NCBI GenBank assembly: GCA_038030265.1
Contig: CM075938.1
Span: forward strand, 53,127,189-53,191,188
Source: Corythucha ciliata
Taxonomy: Eukaryota; Arthropoda; Insecta; Hemiptera; Tingidae
DNA length: 64,000 nucleotides
Direction: 5' to 3'
A program made the translations under genes and the position numbers. The notes beneath the pieces were generated by a model that saw only the letters and a list, made by a program, of their open reading frames with translations, was not told the DNA's origin and searched no databases. This document shows positions 54,440-64,000 of the stretch, piece by piece (position 1 is the stretch's first letter; every line of letters starts with the position of its first letter).

Positions 54440-56811
54440 TCATGTCGAATTCTGTAGACCAGCCCCAGTAGTCCGCCATCTCCTCAGGGCTTGGTCACTG
54501 GCCCAGGCCCTTATCTCCCTCAAGACCACCCTTCGGGCAATGCCCACCGATGGTTCAGGTCCTATCATCAGCTGGTCCGCGCCACGCTTGGCCAGCTCGT
54601 CTGCTTTTTCATTTCCCTGCCATCCTCTATGACCCGGGATCCATCCCAACGTTAGGGAGTTCCCTTCGCCCTGGAGGTCCCGTATCCCTACTCTGCAACT
54701 CGCCACGGCCGCTGAGTCCACCACGGGTTTGGTGATCGCCCCCAGCGCCGCCCTGCTATCAGAGTAGATGCCGATCGCCCTACCTGTCACTTTCCGCTTC
54801 TGTAGCTCCCGAATACAAGCATCGATCGCTACCACCTCGGCCTGGAAAACTGTGGTGTGTCCCCCTAGCGGGATACTTATTTCGACCCCCAGCTCCGTTA
54901 TTGGAGCCGTCCGTGTAACACACCAGCTCCCCTTGCCGGGATTCCCAACCTTCTTCTCTCATAACGACTCTCTGTTTGATTTTGGTCGAGAAGTCATTCC
55001 TTTTAACCACGTAATCCGGCCTAAGTGCCGAGGACGGGGATACTCTATTTAGTTCCTCTTCCCAGTCCCATTGGCCCTACCTGGCCCTCTTTAGGCCTCC
55101 CTGGCATCTCAACCTGTAGGCAACTTCAAGTGCCCGACCCCTGACTTCAATGTCCAAGGGCTTCAGGCCTAGTAATCTTTCCATGGCCCTCGTAGGGGTT
55201 GTCCGGAATGGCCCCAAAATCGCCAGGCAAGCAAGCCTTTGTATTTTTGCGAGCCTATCCGCTCCCCCCTTCCCTTCTCTATCCCCCTCCACCATGCGAC
55301 CGCCCCGTGCAGGATGCGCGGTCGGATGATTCCTGTGTATATCCACTTCATGACCAGTGGTTTCAAGCCCCAGTTCTTCCCCACGATTTGTCTACATTGG
55401 TGAAAGGCCACCACAGCTTTCTTATAGACGCTGTCTACGTGTTCCTTCCACCTTAACTTCTCATCCAATATGACTCCCAAATATTTAACCTGTTTAGAGA
55501 GAGCGATGGCCTCTCCCCGAAAGTGGATTGATTGCCATCCCTCCCTTTTTCTCTTGTGAGTGAACAACACCATATTCATCTTACTAGGGTTTATTGTGAG
55601 ACCCCTAGGCCTACACCATGCCTCGACTATCCCCACCGCCCCCCTCATGAGGGAACACAGTGTGGATAAGTCTTTCCCCCTAACCACTATGGCTCCGTCA
55701 TCCGCAAAAAATTGCTCATAATAGCCCTTTTCCACTAATTCCCTTATAAGACTATCTACCACAAGTATCCAGAGAAGAGGCGAGAGACTTGAGCCCTGGG
55801 GCACCCCCCTACTGGCTCGTTTTTCCACCCTATCGCCGCCCACCTTAGCGACCACCCACCTATGACTCAGTGAGTAGTCTATCCATTGAATCAACCTCGT
55901 CTCCACCCCAAAGTGCCCTAGAGTTGCCACAATACACTCCTTATGTACCCTATTAAATGCCCCTTCAATATCCAAAAAAAGAGCCAACGCGTACTCTTTC
56001 TGGGCCACCGATCCCTCCACCCTCCCCAGTAAGTCGTGGAGGGCCGAGTCGGTCGACTTCCCCGCCGTGTACGCATGCTGGTTTTGGTAGATCACTCCCC
56101 CAGTAGCCAATGATTCCCTCATGTATAATTCAATTATCCTTTCCATCAGTCTTAAAAGTACACTGCTTACACTAATAGGCCTAAAATCCTCCGCTTTGGC
56201 ATGCTTCCCGCCACCTTTAGGAATAAAAACAACTCTCACCCGTTTCCAGGCCGTGGGTACTTTCCTGGCTGCCAGGCACCTGACGAAGAGTCGTCTTATT
56301 CTCTCCTGAAGCCTCCCCCCGGCATGCTGGATGGAACACGGGTGTATTCCGTCCAATCCTGCTGCCTTGTAGGGTCCCATGAAGCTGAGTGCCCAGTTGA
56401 ATCGCTCCTTCGAGATCACCACGTCGCATCTATTGCACTCCTCTTCGTCCTCTGTTCCACCCCTCAGTGGCACGACCTCCTCGCTCCTGCACCCTGGGAA
56501 ATGAGTATTTAGCAAGTGTGTCGCGATACCTAATCCATCAACCACCGAACCACCGTCCGGAAGCGTTAGTGATCCTACATTACCATTCGGTTCTGACCGT
56601 ACAATACGAACGAGTCTCGCCGCCTCTCCTGTTTCCTCAATTCCCTCGCAATAGGTCCTCCATGTATCTTTCTTGGCGCGGCAAATTCCAGTCTTGTAAG
56701 CTTTCCTAGCCGCATGATAGGCCTCCCAGTCCTCGTCGTTCCCTGTTGCCTTCGCGGTTTCCGCGGCCGCTCTGGTCGCCCTTTTGAGCAAGCGGAGCCC
56801 TAAGCCCCACC
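54440..56811 (-). pseudogene. R1-like LINE A: reverse transcriptase and RNase H part
   Basis: On the minus strand the frame from 56811 down to about 55260 is an R1/I-type reverse transcriptase: RVVFIPKGGGKHAKAEDFRP, NQHAYTAGKSTDSALHDLL, LALFLDIEGAFNRVHKE, RGVPQGSSLSPLLW and the intact catalytic FFADDGAIV, then THKRKREGW and QVKYLGVILDEKLRW. After a frameshift near 55260 it continues as KIQRLACLAILGPFRTTPTRA. RNase H follows in two further phases (CYTDGSNNGAG near 54910, YSDSRAALGAI near 54750, GWIPGHRGWQGNEKADELA near 54640). It is cut off at about 54440, some 110 residues earlier than in the related LINE B. At least two frameshifts make it dead. Confidence 0.9.
56802..56811 (+). repeat. Target-site duplication of LINE B, left copy
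   Basis: AAGCCCCACC immediately precedes the truncated start of LINE B and is repeated at 58827-58836 after its poly(A) tail. Confidence 0.85.
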
Positions 56812-58826
56812 TTGGTTTTGTTCCTGGACATAGAGGGAGCATTCAACCAGGTCACTTTTCAGTGTATAGTGGAGGCTTTGAAAACCTTTCGGGTGAACCC
56901 GATGGTGGTTAGATGGATTAGTCATGCTCTGAGGCATAGGTGGATTAGGGCAGAGTTAGGGGGAGAAACGGTAGAAAGGAGGGCAAAGAGAGGAACTCCG
57001 CAGGGGTCTAGCCTCTCGCCCCTCTTATGGATAATAGTGGTAGATGAACTAATTAGATTAATGGAGGAAAATGGCTTCTATATGCATTGCGGATGATGGA
57101 GCCATCGTGGTTAGAGGAAAGGTATTGTCGACACTTTTTGAACTTATGAGGCAGGCGATTAGTATAGTGGAGGAATGGTGCGAGCCAAGAGGGTTAACCA
57201 TTAACCCGAGCAAGGTGAAGCTGTGTCTGTTCACACACAAGAGGAACAGGCAGGGGCTTCAGACTCTACAGATTAGGGGCAAGGAGGTGGAGTTAACAAC
57301 GGAAGTTAAGTATTTAGGGGTGTGGCTAGATCATCGACTGAGCTGGGAAAAGCACATAAGGGAAACTTATCAGAAGGCGATGGGCACCTTTTGTCAGGTT
57401 AGAAGGGTAGTGGGGAAAACATGGGGCCTGAACCCCAAAATGACCCTATGGTTGTACACGGGGATTATCCGACCAAGGATCCTCTACGGGGCCATGGTTT
57501 GGTGGAGGGCGGCGAACAAAAAGGGAAACGCAGCTAAATTAGACAGAGTGCAAAGGCTGGCCTGTCTGGCGACCCTAGGGGCGTTCAGAACGACACCAAC
57601 AAGACCGATGGAGGTAATGGTAGGACTAAAACCCTTAAGCCTTGAACTGCAGGCACGGGCTATGGAAACGGCATACAGATTGGACTGCATGTCAGGGAAG
57701 GTAGGAAACGGGGGGATACGAGAACACATGCGCAGAGTGGCACCGTCCACGGGCATGAGATCGGATCAAAGGGTTAAACAAGAAGACTTTGTAAAGACGA
57801 TCGTGGTCAAACTATCCCGGGAAGCCGGGCAAGGGGGTGATACAGAAGAGATTAAGTGTTTTACGGACGGTTCAAAAATTGGAACCGGGAAAGGGAAGGC
57901 GGGGTCAGGCATATACATCCCCGGAATGGGGGTGGAAGAGAGCCTGACGTTAGGGAAATACGCGACGGTGTTCCAGGCGGAGGTTGCGGCCATAGAGGCT
58001 TGTGCAATCGAACTGAGACGGAAAGGCGTGACAAATAAGCGAATAACGATATACTCGGACAGCCGAGCCGCCCTCGGGGCCATTTCCAGGTTGGTGGTCA
58101 AGTCGGGGGCGGTGGGGAGCTGTAGAGCCAGTATATCGGCACTGCTGACGGAGGGTAACACGGTTACATTAGGGTGGGTACCAGGTTATGCTGGCATCCC
58201 GGGGAATGAGAGAGCAGACAAGCTGGCTAAGACGGGGGCCATGACAGAATATGTCGGCCCAGAACCGGCGGTGGGGATAGCAAGGGAAGTAGGACTCAGT
58301 GAAATTCGGGGTTGGGCGAAAGCGGAAGCCCAGGCACGATGGGAAGCAGAAGATCACTGCAGACAAGCGAAAGAGGGCATTAAAAGGTATGATGCCAACA
58401 CGACAAAGTGGCTGGTAGGGTTAGGGCGGAAGCAAACTAGAAAGATAGTAGGAATATTTACAGGGCACTTTGCAGTTCAGAGACACTTGCACATGATGGG
58501 GCTAATAGGGGACCCTACATGTGAAAGGTGTGGAGTGGAGGAGGAGACAACGGGTCATTTAATGAGAGAGTGTGAGGGGTTTGCGGCAGCGAGGTTTGCT
58601 ATATTTGGGAGGGACAGGTTGACCGACCTAGAATTTTCCAGGGCTCAAGGGGTCCGAGTACTGGATTTTCTGGGGAGGGTGAGGAGATTTGAGGAGCCGT
58701 GCTAGCCCCTCCGAGTCCGGGACCCGTTGGGTATGACGTAGGGGCCCAATTGGTGGCCTTGGCGTCGCCGGGCTCGGCTTGGGCCGGGACGGCACCCCCC
58801 AAAAAAAAAAAAAAACAGAAAAAAAA
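56812..58826 (+). mobile_element. 5'-truncated R1-like LINE B, inserted in LINE A
   Basis: The copy begins inside the reverse transcriptase (LFLDIEGAFNQV, motif A) and continues with KRGTPQGSSLSPLLW. A frameshift near 57085 breaks the ADDGAIV active-site region. The long frame to 58705 then covers the thumb and RNase H (CFTDGSKIGTGKGKAGSG, YSDSRAALGAI, GWVPGYAGIPGNERADKLA) and a C-terminal CERCGVEEETTGHLMRECEG knuckle. The stop is at 58703-58705. The 3' UTR of about 90 bp contains GGGGCCCAATTGGTGGCCTT and ends in C6 and interrupted poly(A) (58801-58828). It shares subfamily features with LINE A but is not the same subfamily. Confidence 0.9.
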
Positions 58827-58836
58827 AAGCCCCACC
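58827..58836 (+). repeat. Target-site duplication of LINE B, right copy
   Basis: AAGCCCCACC, exact match to 56802-56811, directly after the poly(A) tail. The LINE A frame on the minus strand (PKKSPWWG) passes through it. Confidence 0.85.
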
Positions 58837-59737
58837 AAGGGGATTTTTTGGGCTTCCTCCTTTGCTCTGGGCAGGCCACCTGAAACGCTTCTGTTAGTAT
58901 TTCCCTTACCTCTCTTTCCTCTTCGTCAATGGATAACCCCCCGGTCTCCACCATTCTTCCTACCTCCCGCTCGAATCTATCCCAGTCTGTATGTCTGGGG
59001 TTCCGTTTGTCTCCTTCGGCTCCTACTGTGAACATAATAGGTCGGTGGTCCGACGTTATCACCCCCTCTTGCACCCTCCAGTTACTAATTAGCCTACCCA
59101 TACTCCCCAGGCTCAGGGTCACGTCAATGACCTCTTGCCTGTTCCTAACTACAAAGGTGGAAACACCCACGGGTAGGAGGGTTGCCCCCCCGGCACGGAA
59201 TCCTAGGTGGATTATTGTGCCCACTACAAAGGTGGGCTCATCCCCCCTATTCTCCACAAAAAGACCTATTCTTACCAAATCCTCCATTAGCTGCTCGCCG
59301 GGTCGGTTTACGTTCGACGACCCCCACGCTAGGTGGTGGGCATTCGCGTAGGCTCCGACCACTAACAGCTTCCCTGTTGTCCGGCAGTGGGCGCAGAGAT
59401 TTTCAAGCTCCGCTGGTACGCCATCCTCCTCCATCGCTCTGTACCACGACGCCACGACGACCTCCTTGACCTCTTGATTTCGCAGGGTTGCCCTGAAACT
59501 GACCGCAATGAGATCCCTGGTTCCGAAGGAGCGCAACTGTATCGGATTAAAATTCGCCAACACAGCCACACATGCTCTCGGAGCCAGGTCTCCCTCAGTA
59601 TAAAAAATCTTATACTCCTTATTTCTAAGATAACATACCCTGTTCCCTGAGACATACGGCTCCTGGAACAGGCCCACCTCAAAACTTACCCTACTCATCA
59701 GGACCGCTACATCCGCAGCCGCGACCCATAACTCTCC
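58837..59737 (-). pseudogene. LINE A endonuclease domain, 5'-truncated
   Basis: The minus-strand frame is an APE-type endonuclease of an R1-like LINE: GLFQEPYVSGNRVC, ASWYRAM, LLVVGAYANAHHLAWGSSN with NRPGEQLMEDL, VVRNRQEVIDVTLSLG and the final SDHRPIMF. The usual GxDANAHH is GAYANAHH here, so a catalytic Asp is replaced by Tyr (TAC instead of a GAC codon). The frame begins after a stop at about 59736, so the 5' end of the element is missing. Without LINE B it would run in phase into the reverse transcriptase part at 56801. The 5' two thirds are duplicated at 61259-61840. Confidence 0.85.
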
Positions 59738-61258
59738 CTAAAGCGTTCCGACAGGGCTGATTTTCTGTAATTATACTCTGCTCCGGTGGCAGTACAAGCC
59801 ATCAAAATTTGATGACGATCCGGTAATTGGCTGACCCCCTTCTTCCTCTGAATTGGTCAAGAAGCAATTGGGCTTGATTTAATTCATAGGCAGTTTGAAT
59901 CGCGGGACAACAAATCATGTTTGCCTCGATGCTTGTAACTTTTTGTAGTAATACTAAGTGGAATTGAGTTTGTGGTCCTGTCTCCGTTTCGACCTCAGAC
60001 CTTCAGCTACTTGTACTTGAGCTTCTCGGTCCTAGTCTCATCAGCCTGGCAATTGAGCCGAGGACGGAGCCGGTGGACCGCCTTTCGCCAGCGCTTCATT
60101 GTGCCATTTTTTACGATTGTCCGGTGGGTCGCTGGCCCCCATCATGTTTATCGTTCAATGTTTTTATCGTAGGTTTATTTTTTCTTCTCTTCTTTCTATT
60201 ATATTTTTCGAGTTTCGCTGAACTTCAAAGATAGTAGGCCGAGTGCTTTTGGCCAATCCAGTACGATTTGCTGTAATCATCATCTTTTTTTTGGGACGTT
60301 ATTTTGTTATTTATCTCATTGCCGCTAGCTGCACAGTGGTAAACACTGTTTGTCGTTTTGCGCCCAAGATCTATAATTTACCATTTATATGTCCGTCCCT
60401 TACAGAAAGTTTTAAAAAGGGAGTTCCCCTCAATCATTCATTGCATTCATTAATTACCATTGGGTTACTCTTAATCACAGGTTCACATTCGCCCAAGGAC
60501 GGATCTGTGATGGGACCTCTCAGGCGGGGTAATCGAAACCCCTCGCCCTCCCAAAGTACACCCCAACCACCTTCCCGTCCCTCCCCACACCCATGTGTAG
60601 AGCGATTTGACCAGATCATTGGGAGGGGGGCAATTCTGCTGTCTCTCCCGCCTTTGCTCCGCCTATGCATTCACCTGTTCTTAAGAGTTGGCGAATAAGT
60701 CTCCCCCTTCCCAGCCAGTCTGAATACAGAAACTCAGCCCAGTTGGAACGCTTTACGGAGAGTTATCTGCTGGTCCGCAGAATTCGTTTTGTTGGTCCGC
60801 AAATTTAGGAGGACCCGATGGAAAGGATTTCGGCTCAGGGTGACTATAGGCGTCACTTACTTTTCCGACCATGTCTGAAGACGTCAACGCTCATTTTTTC
60901 CAAGTGTTCGGGGAAAGGTCAAAACTGCCCTGTTTTTTCGTCCTGTGTTTACAAGTCCCAACTTGTAACGCCGAGTGTGTCTACCCCCCTCCCTCACCAC
61001 CACCACAACATCTTTCACGTTCATCTTCAAACAAAGCTGCAGCGCCCCGTTTCGCCCTCACGGTTTTCATTCAGCCCTGGTGAAATGGGTCTCCTGCCCT
61101 GACTCGATTTTGCCAGGGCAGGTCGAGCGCCAGATACGGGGATCGTAGCACCTCAGTTACGTACCCGGCTCATACACCTTGACCCACGAGTGTGCCAATT
61201 TTCAGTGCAGTCCGAGCATTTCAAGTGCCTGGTCAGTAGACCAGCAGCATTTTCCGAG
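59158..61258. repeat. 2.1-kb tandem duplication, unit 1
   Basis: The unit begins at TGGAAACACCCACGGGTAGG inside the LINE A endonuclease and ends with CAGCAGCATTTTCCGAG. It includes about 580 bp of endonuclease and 1.5 kb of flanking sequence without a recognised gene. The next unit starts immediately. The two units are almost identical, so the event is recent. Confidence 0.9.
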
Positions 61259-61840
61259 TGGAAACACCCACGGGTAGGAGGGTTGCCCCCCCGGCACGGA
61301 ATCCTAGGTGGATTATTGTGCCCACTACAAAGGTGGGCTCATCCCCCCTATTCTCCACAAAAAGACCTATTCTTACCAAATCCTCCATTAGCTGCTCGCC
61401 GGGTCGGTTTACGTTCGACGACCCCCACGCTAGGTGGTGGGCATTCGCGTAGGCTCCGACCACTAACAGCTTCCCTGTTGTCCGGCAGTGGGCGCAGAGA
61501 TTTTCAAGCTCCGCTGGTACGCCATCCTCCTCCATCGCTCTGTACCACGACGCCACGACGACCTCCTTGACCTCTTGATTTCGCAGGGTTGCCCTGAAAC
61601 TGACCGCAATGAGATCCCTGGTTCCGAAGGAGCGCAACTGTATCGGATTAAAATTCGCCAACACAGCCACACATGCTCTCGGAGCCAGGTCTCCCTCAGT
61701 ATAAAAAATCTTATACTCCTTATTTCTAAGATAACATACCCTGTTCCCTGAGACATACGGCTCCTGGAACAGGCCCACCTCAAAACTTACCCTACTCATC
61801 AGGACCGCTACATCCGCAGCCGCGACCCATAACTCTCCCT
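61259..61840 (-). pseudogene. Duplicated fragment of the LINE A endonuclease
   Basis: The minus-strand frame (61799 down to about 61259) is identical in translation to the N-terminal part of the endonuclease at 58837-59737, including the Asp-to-Tyr change in GAYANAHH. It breaks off after LLPVGVST at the duplication border and runs into unrelated codons. It lacks the catalytic SDHRPI end and cannot be functional. Confidence 0.85.
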
Positions 61841-63342
61841 AAAGCGTTCCGACAGGGCTGATTTTCTGTAATTATACTCTGCTCCGGTGGCAGTACAAGC
61901 CATCAAAATTTGATGACGATCCGGTAATTTGCTGACCCCCTTCTTCCTCTGAATTGGTCAAGAAGCAATTGGGCTTGATTTAATTCATAGGCAGTTTGAA
62001 TCGCGGGACAACAAATCATGTTTGCCTCGATGCTTGTAACTTTTTGTAGTAATACTAAGTGGAATTGAGTTTGTGGTCCTGTCTCCGTTTCGACCTCAGA
62101 CCTTCAGCTACTTGTACTTGAGCTTCTCGGTCCTAGTCTCATCAGCCTGGCAATTGAGCCGAGGACGGAGCCGGTGGGCCGCCTTTCGCCAGCGCTTCAT
62201 TGTGCCATTTTTTACGATTGTCCGGTGGGTCGCTGGCCCGTGGCCCCCATCATGTTTATCGTTCAATGTTTTTATCGTAGGTTTATTTTTTCTTCTCTTC
62301 TTTCTATTATATTTTTTTGTTTCGCTGAACTTCAAAGATAGTAGGCCGAGTGCTTTTGGCCAATCCAGTACGATTTGCTGTAATCATCATCTTTTTTTGT
62401 GGGACGTTATTTTGTTATTTATCTCATTGCCGCTAGCTGCACAGTGGTAAACACTGTTTGTCGTTTTGCGCCCAAGATCTATAATTTACCATTTATATGT
62501 CCGTCCCTTACAGAAAGTTTTAGAAAGGGAGTTTCCCTCAATCATTCATTGCATTCATTAATTACCATTGGGTTACTCTTAATCACAGGTTCACATTCGC
62601 CCAAGGACGGATCTCAGGCGGGGTAATCGAAACCCCTCGCCCTCCCAAAGTACACTCCCGTCCCTCCCCACACCCATGTGTAGAGCGATTTGACCAGCTC
62701 ATTGGGAGGGGGGCAATTCTGCTGTCTCCCCCGCCTTTGCTCCGCCTATGCATTCACCTGTTCTTAAGAGTTGGCGAATAAGTCTCCCCCTTCCCAGCCA
62801 GTCTGAATACAGAAACTCAGCCCAGTTGGAACGCTTTACGGAGAGTTATATGCTGGTCCGCAGAATTCGTTTTGTTGGTCCGCAAATTTAGGAGGACCCG
62901 ATGGAAAGGATTTCGGCTCAGGGTGACTATAGGCGTCACTTACTTTTCTCGACCATGTCTGAAGACGTCAACGCTCATTTTTTCCAAGTGTTCGGGGAAA
63001 GGTCAAAACTGCCCTGTTTTTTCGTCATGTGCTTACAAGCCCCAACTTGTAACGCCGAGTGTGTCTACCCCCCCCCCTCACAACCACCCCAACATCTTTC
63101 AAGTTCATCTTCAAACAAAGCTGCAGCGCCCCGTTTCGCCCTCACGGTTTTCATTCAGCCCTGGTGAAATGGGTCTCCTGCCCTGACTCGATTTTGCCAG
63201 GGCAGGTCGAGCGCCAGATACGGGGATCGTAGCACCTCAGTTACGTACCCGGCTCATACACCTTGACCCACGAGTGTGCCAATTTTCAGTGCAGTCCGAG
63301 CATTTCAAGTGCCTGGTCAGTAGACCAGCAGCATTTTCCGAG
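61259..63342. repeat. 2.1-kb tandem duplication, unit 2
   Basis: This repeats unit 1 from TGGAAACACCC to TTTTCCGAG at an offset of 2,101 bp that shrinks through small deletions, for example the loss of about 12 bases near 62613 and about 15 near 62655. A short insertion (CCCGTGG) occurs near 62238. Unit 2 then continues into sequence (TTTCCCCTCAACC) not present at the junction of unit 1. Confidence 0.9.
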
Positions 63343-63530
63343 TTTCCCCTCAACCGACCGGGTTCAAATTGTAGGACAAAGGTGTACTGACCCACGCGTA
63401 AAATTGTGTTCCATTTTTCCGTCCAATCCCAGCATTTTAAGCGCCTGGTCAGCTGAGTTAACTCTGGGTTATTAAGTCAGGCACCGCTATCCATTCCACT
63501 AAAAAAAAAAAAAAAAAAACGGAAATTCGC
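63343..63530. other. Segment after the duplication ending in A19
   Basis: It contains a diverged second copy (about 63385-63450) of the last ~80 bp of each duplication unit (GACCCACG, CAATCCCAGCATTTTAAGCG, CCTGGTCAG). A run of about 19 A starts at 63502 after CCATTCCACT. A retrotransposed tail is possible; a tRNA-like reading is not convincing. Confidence 0.35.
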
Positions 63531-63559
63531 CCCAAAATCCAGAAAATTCCATCAAAAAT

Positions 63560-63665
63560 TCAGACAGCGAGTTTGGCTCTTTCACAACCCAAATTTCGTT
63601 TTCAGAAATCAATTTCGCGGACTTTTGCTTTTTCAAACTGAAATTGCATGGTATTGGCTTCTTTA
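63560..63665 (+). repeat. Short family-2 array
   Basis: Units with GTTTGGCTCTTTCACAACCC plus AAATTTCG, then AATCAATTTCGCGG and TTTGCTTTTTCAAACTGAAA. These are diverged relatives of 2390-3000. Confidence 0.6.
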
Positions 63666-64000
63666 AATTTATTCAGTCAAAAATATGAACATATAGTAAA
63701 TAGTACATAAGTTAAAAAAAATGTGATTAAACTGTCTATAGTCAATTTCATTTTAAAGGAATGAATAGTATCACTAAAAAAATCGCAATGCGAGGGAACC
63801 GAGTTCGCTACAGAAGCTAAGCGATCCAGCGTGTAATGCCTCGCATGGTTAGTACGGTGGTGCCCCGCGTAAAACACTTGACCACCACGTCTCAAATCAC
63901 GCTGAGGAACTGAGGAAGACACAGGCGAGAAAGGATTTCGGGGCAGGAGGTGTGAGAGTTGAGGATCTTCCAAGCGAAGAGTAGGCTCGCGGAGAGTCGT
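63666..64000. other. No feature recognised
   Basis: AT-rich then mixed sequence up to the window edge. A 98-codon minus-strand frame at 63677-63973 has no recognised motif and no splice support. Confidence 0.4.

Noticed and set aside
60243..60698. 151-codon plus-strand frame in the duplicated 2.1-kb unit
   Set aside because: The counterpart in the second unit is broken by small deletions and the frame has no recognisable domain. The hydrophobic start and Ser/Pro-rich end look like chance.
63480..63545. Possible SINE with tRNA head and A19 tail
   Set aside because: A/B-box spacing cannot be made to fit on either strand. Only the A tract is certain.

Overview
This is eukaryotic nuclear DNA, most likely from an arthropod. 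Two conserved housekeeping genes can be read exon by exon. Their proteins resemble animal orthologues, and the TAF2 homologue looks closer to the insect form than to the human form. Introns are GT-AG. The repeats are animal types: R1-like and CR1-like LINEs, foldback DNA elements and MITEs. The species cannot be fixed from the sequence.

Layout. 1-8.6 kb holds no recognised gene and is mostly degenerate short-period repeats. 8.8-17.1 kb is a five-exon plus-strand gene for a small Lys/Ala/Glu-rich amphipathic protein (LEA-like, function unknown); its first intron is 7.3 kb and full of repeats. 17.2-24.9 kb is repeats. 25.0-36.4 kb, minus strand, is TAF2, the TFIID subunit; 17 exons are visible, and a possible first exon lies at 46.13-46.16 kb. 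46.86-52.86 kb, plus strand, is UBA1, the ubiquitin-activating enzyme E1, in two exons. If the TAF2 first exon is right, the two genes are head to head across about 0.7 kb carrying a YY1-type site and a CRE-like site. 54.4-63.4 kb is nested LINE debris with a 2.1-kb tandem duplication. The last 0.6 kb shows no gene.

The introns are the striking part. Most TAF2 introns are 50-80 bp, but one is 6.8 kb and holds an R1-like LINE whose RNase H region was hit by a 2.2-kb foldback element with a 9-bp target duplication. The putative TAF2 intron 1 (about 9.7 kb) holds a CR1-like remnant, a 423-bp inverted-repeat element and three large palindromes standing end to end, each bounded by CAGGGT/ACCCTG-type termini (one end degenerate).

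The least ordinary signal is a class of composite repeats. Arrays of heavily diverged units of about 20-30 bp sit inside elements with recognisable, mutually homologous ends, in both orientations. Several unrelated unit sequences (at least four families) show the same design. They cover a large part of the non-coding sequence and do not match a transposon type I can name.
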